A stretch of DNA of 6,538 bases from Halanaerobiales bacterium (lineage in GTDB: Bacteria > Bacillota > Halanaerobiia > Halanaerobiales > M55B127): the NCBI GenBank assembly GCA_021736965.1, contig JAIPEV010000098.1:1-6538 (forward strand). Direction: 5' to 3'. The position numbers and the translations under genes are program-made. Of the stretch, positions 5,899 through 6,538 are shown piece after piece (positions within the stretch are counted from its first letter, which is position 1; the number at the start of each line of letters is the position of its first letter). The notes below the pieces were generated by a model, which worked only from the letters and a program-made list of their open reading frames with translations, was not told the DNA's origin and searched no databases.

Positions 5899-6538
5899 AT
5901 GAATTTTAATATAAAACAATTTTTAATATCAATATCATTTCTATTAGATTTTATTGAACTTGACATATTAGATAAAATTACAAATCACGGTAAAAGAGTG
6001 GCTTATATTGCAACTAAAATTGGTGAGTATTATAATTTAAGTGATAAAGAGCTTTTTATACTTATGGGGTTTTCGATTTTACATGATATTGGAGGAGTGG
6101 AAAATAAAGAAAAAGTAAGCAAATTGGAATTAGAAAAAATTAAAGATCACTGTATTATAGGTGAAAACAGTATTAATAAATTTCCTATATTTAGTAATTA
6201 TAAAAATATAATTTTATATCATCATGAAAATTATGATGGGAGTGGTTTTTTTGGTAAGTCAAAAGAAGAGATACCTCTCTTCTCTCAGATAATTTCATTA
6301 GCTGATTTCTTTGAAATAAACTACAAACAAAATATTGAAATTTCAGAAATTATAGATAAAGTAATTCAACACAAAAATATAAAATTTTCTTCAGAAATAA
6401 TAGATATTATAATTTCTATAACTAAACAGAAAGCTTTTTGGTTAAATTTACAAAACGAATTTATATTACAAGCAATTATTAATGAAACACCAAATTATTA
6501 TCAAAAATATTCCTATGAAGAACTAGAAAATTTAACAG
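5899..6538 (+). CDS. HD-domain phosphohydrolase-like protein, divergent HD-GYP type, N-terminal part
   Basis: ATG 5899-5901 follows the ribosome site AAAGGA (5884-5889) by 9 bases, and the frame stays open for 213 codons to the right edge, so the gene is partial. Residues about 28-140 form an HD domain of the HD-GYP class: NHGKRVAYIA (29-38), the HD pair in LHDIGG (61-66), KDHCIIGE (82-89, in place of HPxxG), YHHENYDGSG (107-116) and IPLFSQIISLADFFE (125-139). The family's GYP motif reads GFF here (116-118), while the metal-binding histidines and aspartates look intact. The helical segment after it, with KAFWLNL (178-184), recalls tandem proteins in which a divergent HD domain precedes a canonical HD-GYP domain; the second domain would lie past the edge. 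HD-GYP proteins degrade cyclic di-GMP; whether this one does is open. No membrane segment is seen. It is divergent from the fbp operon and does not share its promoter. Confidence 0.85.
   Translation, partial: MNFNIKQFLISISFLLDFIELDILDKITNHGKRVAYIATKIGEYYNLSDKELFILMGFSILHDIGGVENKEKVSKLELEKIKDHCIIGENSINKFPIFSNYKNIILYHHENYDGSGFFGKSKEEIPLFSQIISLADFFEINYKQNIEISEIIDKVIQHKNIKFSSEIIDIIISITKQKAFWLNLQNEFILQAIINETPNYYQKYSYEELENLT

Noticed and set aside
1..6538. CRISPR array, tRNA or rRNA genes, insertion-sequence ends, phage genes.
   Set aside because: No regularly spaced repeats, cloverleaf folds, ribosomal RNA motifs or transposase genes were seen on either strand.

Overview
The window comes from a very AT-rich bacterial genome. 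Long A/T runs, AAGGAG-type ribosome binding sites and a consensus sigma-A promoter fit a low-GC Firmicute-like organism. The iron-binding protein carries a signal peptide with no lipobox cysteine, which points to a cell with a true periplasm. A diderm Firmicute such as a member of the Halanaerobiales is my best guess. This is inference from composition and gene style, not an identification.

Layout: (1) 1-1592, minus strand: the N-terminal 530 residues of a soluble GAF plus multi-PAS signalling protein whose output domain lies beyond the left edge. (2) 1593-2178: a 586-base AT-rich gap with no convincing gene, holding a possible promoter for the PAS gene and two weak hairpins behind the transporter operon. 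(3) 2179-5597, minus strand: a complete three-gene ferric iron ABC transporter operon, transcribed fbpA (FutA-type ferric-binding protein), then fbpB (fused two-half permease), then fbpC (ATPase). (4) 5598-5898: a divergent intergenic region with a perfect TTGACA-17-TATAAT promoter and a near-perfect Fur box for the operon, plus a 10-bp inverted repeat in front of the next gene. (5) 5899-6538, plus strand: the first 213 residues of an HD-domain phosphohydrolase-like protein of the HD-GYP type with an altered GYP motif, cut by the right edge.

How it works together: FbpA would capture Fe(3+) outside the inner membrane, FbpB would form the channel and FbpC would supply ATP hydrolysis. A Fur-type repressor bound just downstream of the predicted transcription start would shut the operon off when iron is plentiful. 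A 13-bp intercistronic hairpin between fbpA and fbpB could keep binding-protein mRNA above permease mRNA. The two flanking genes are signalling proteins whose link to iron is not shown. Overall this is a well-ordered, mostly canonical iron-uptake locus; I see no clear evidence for a new type of system.
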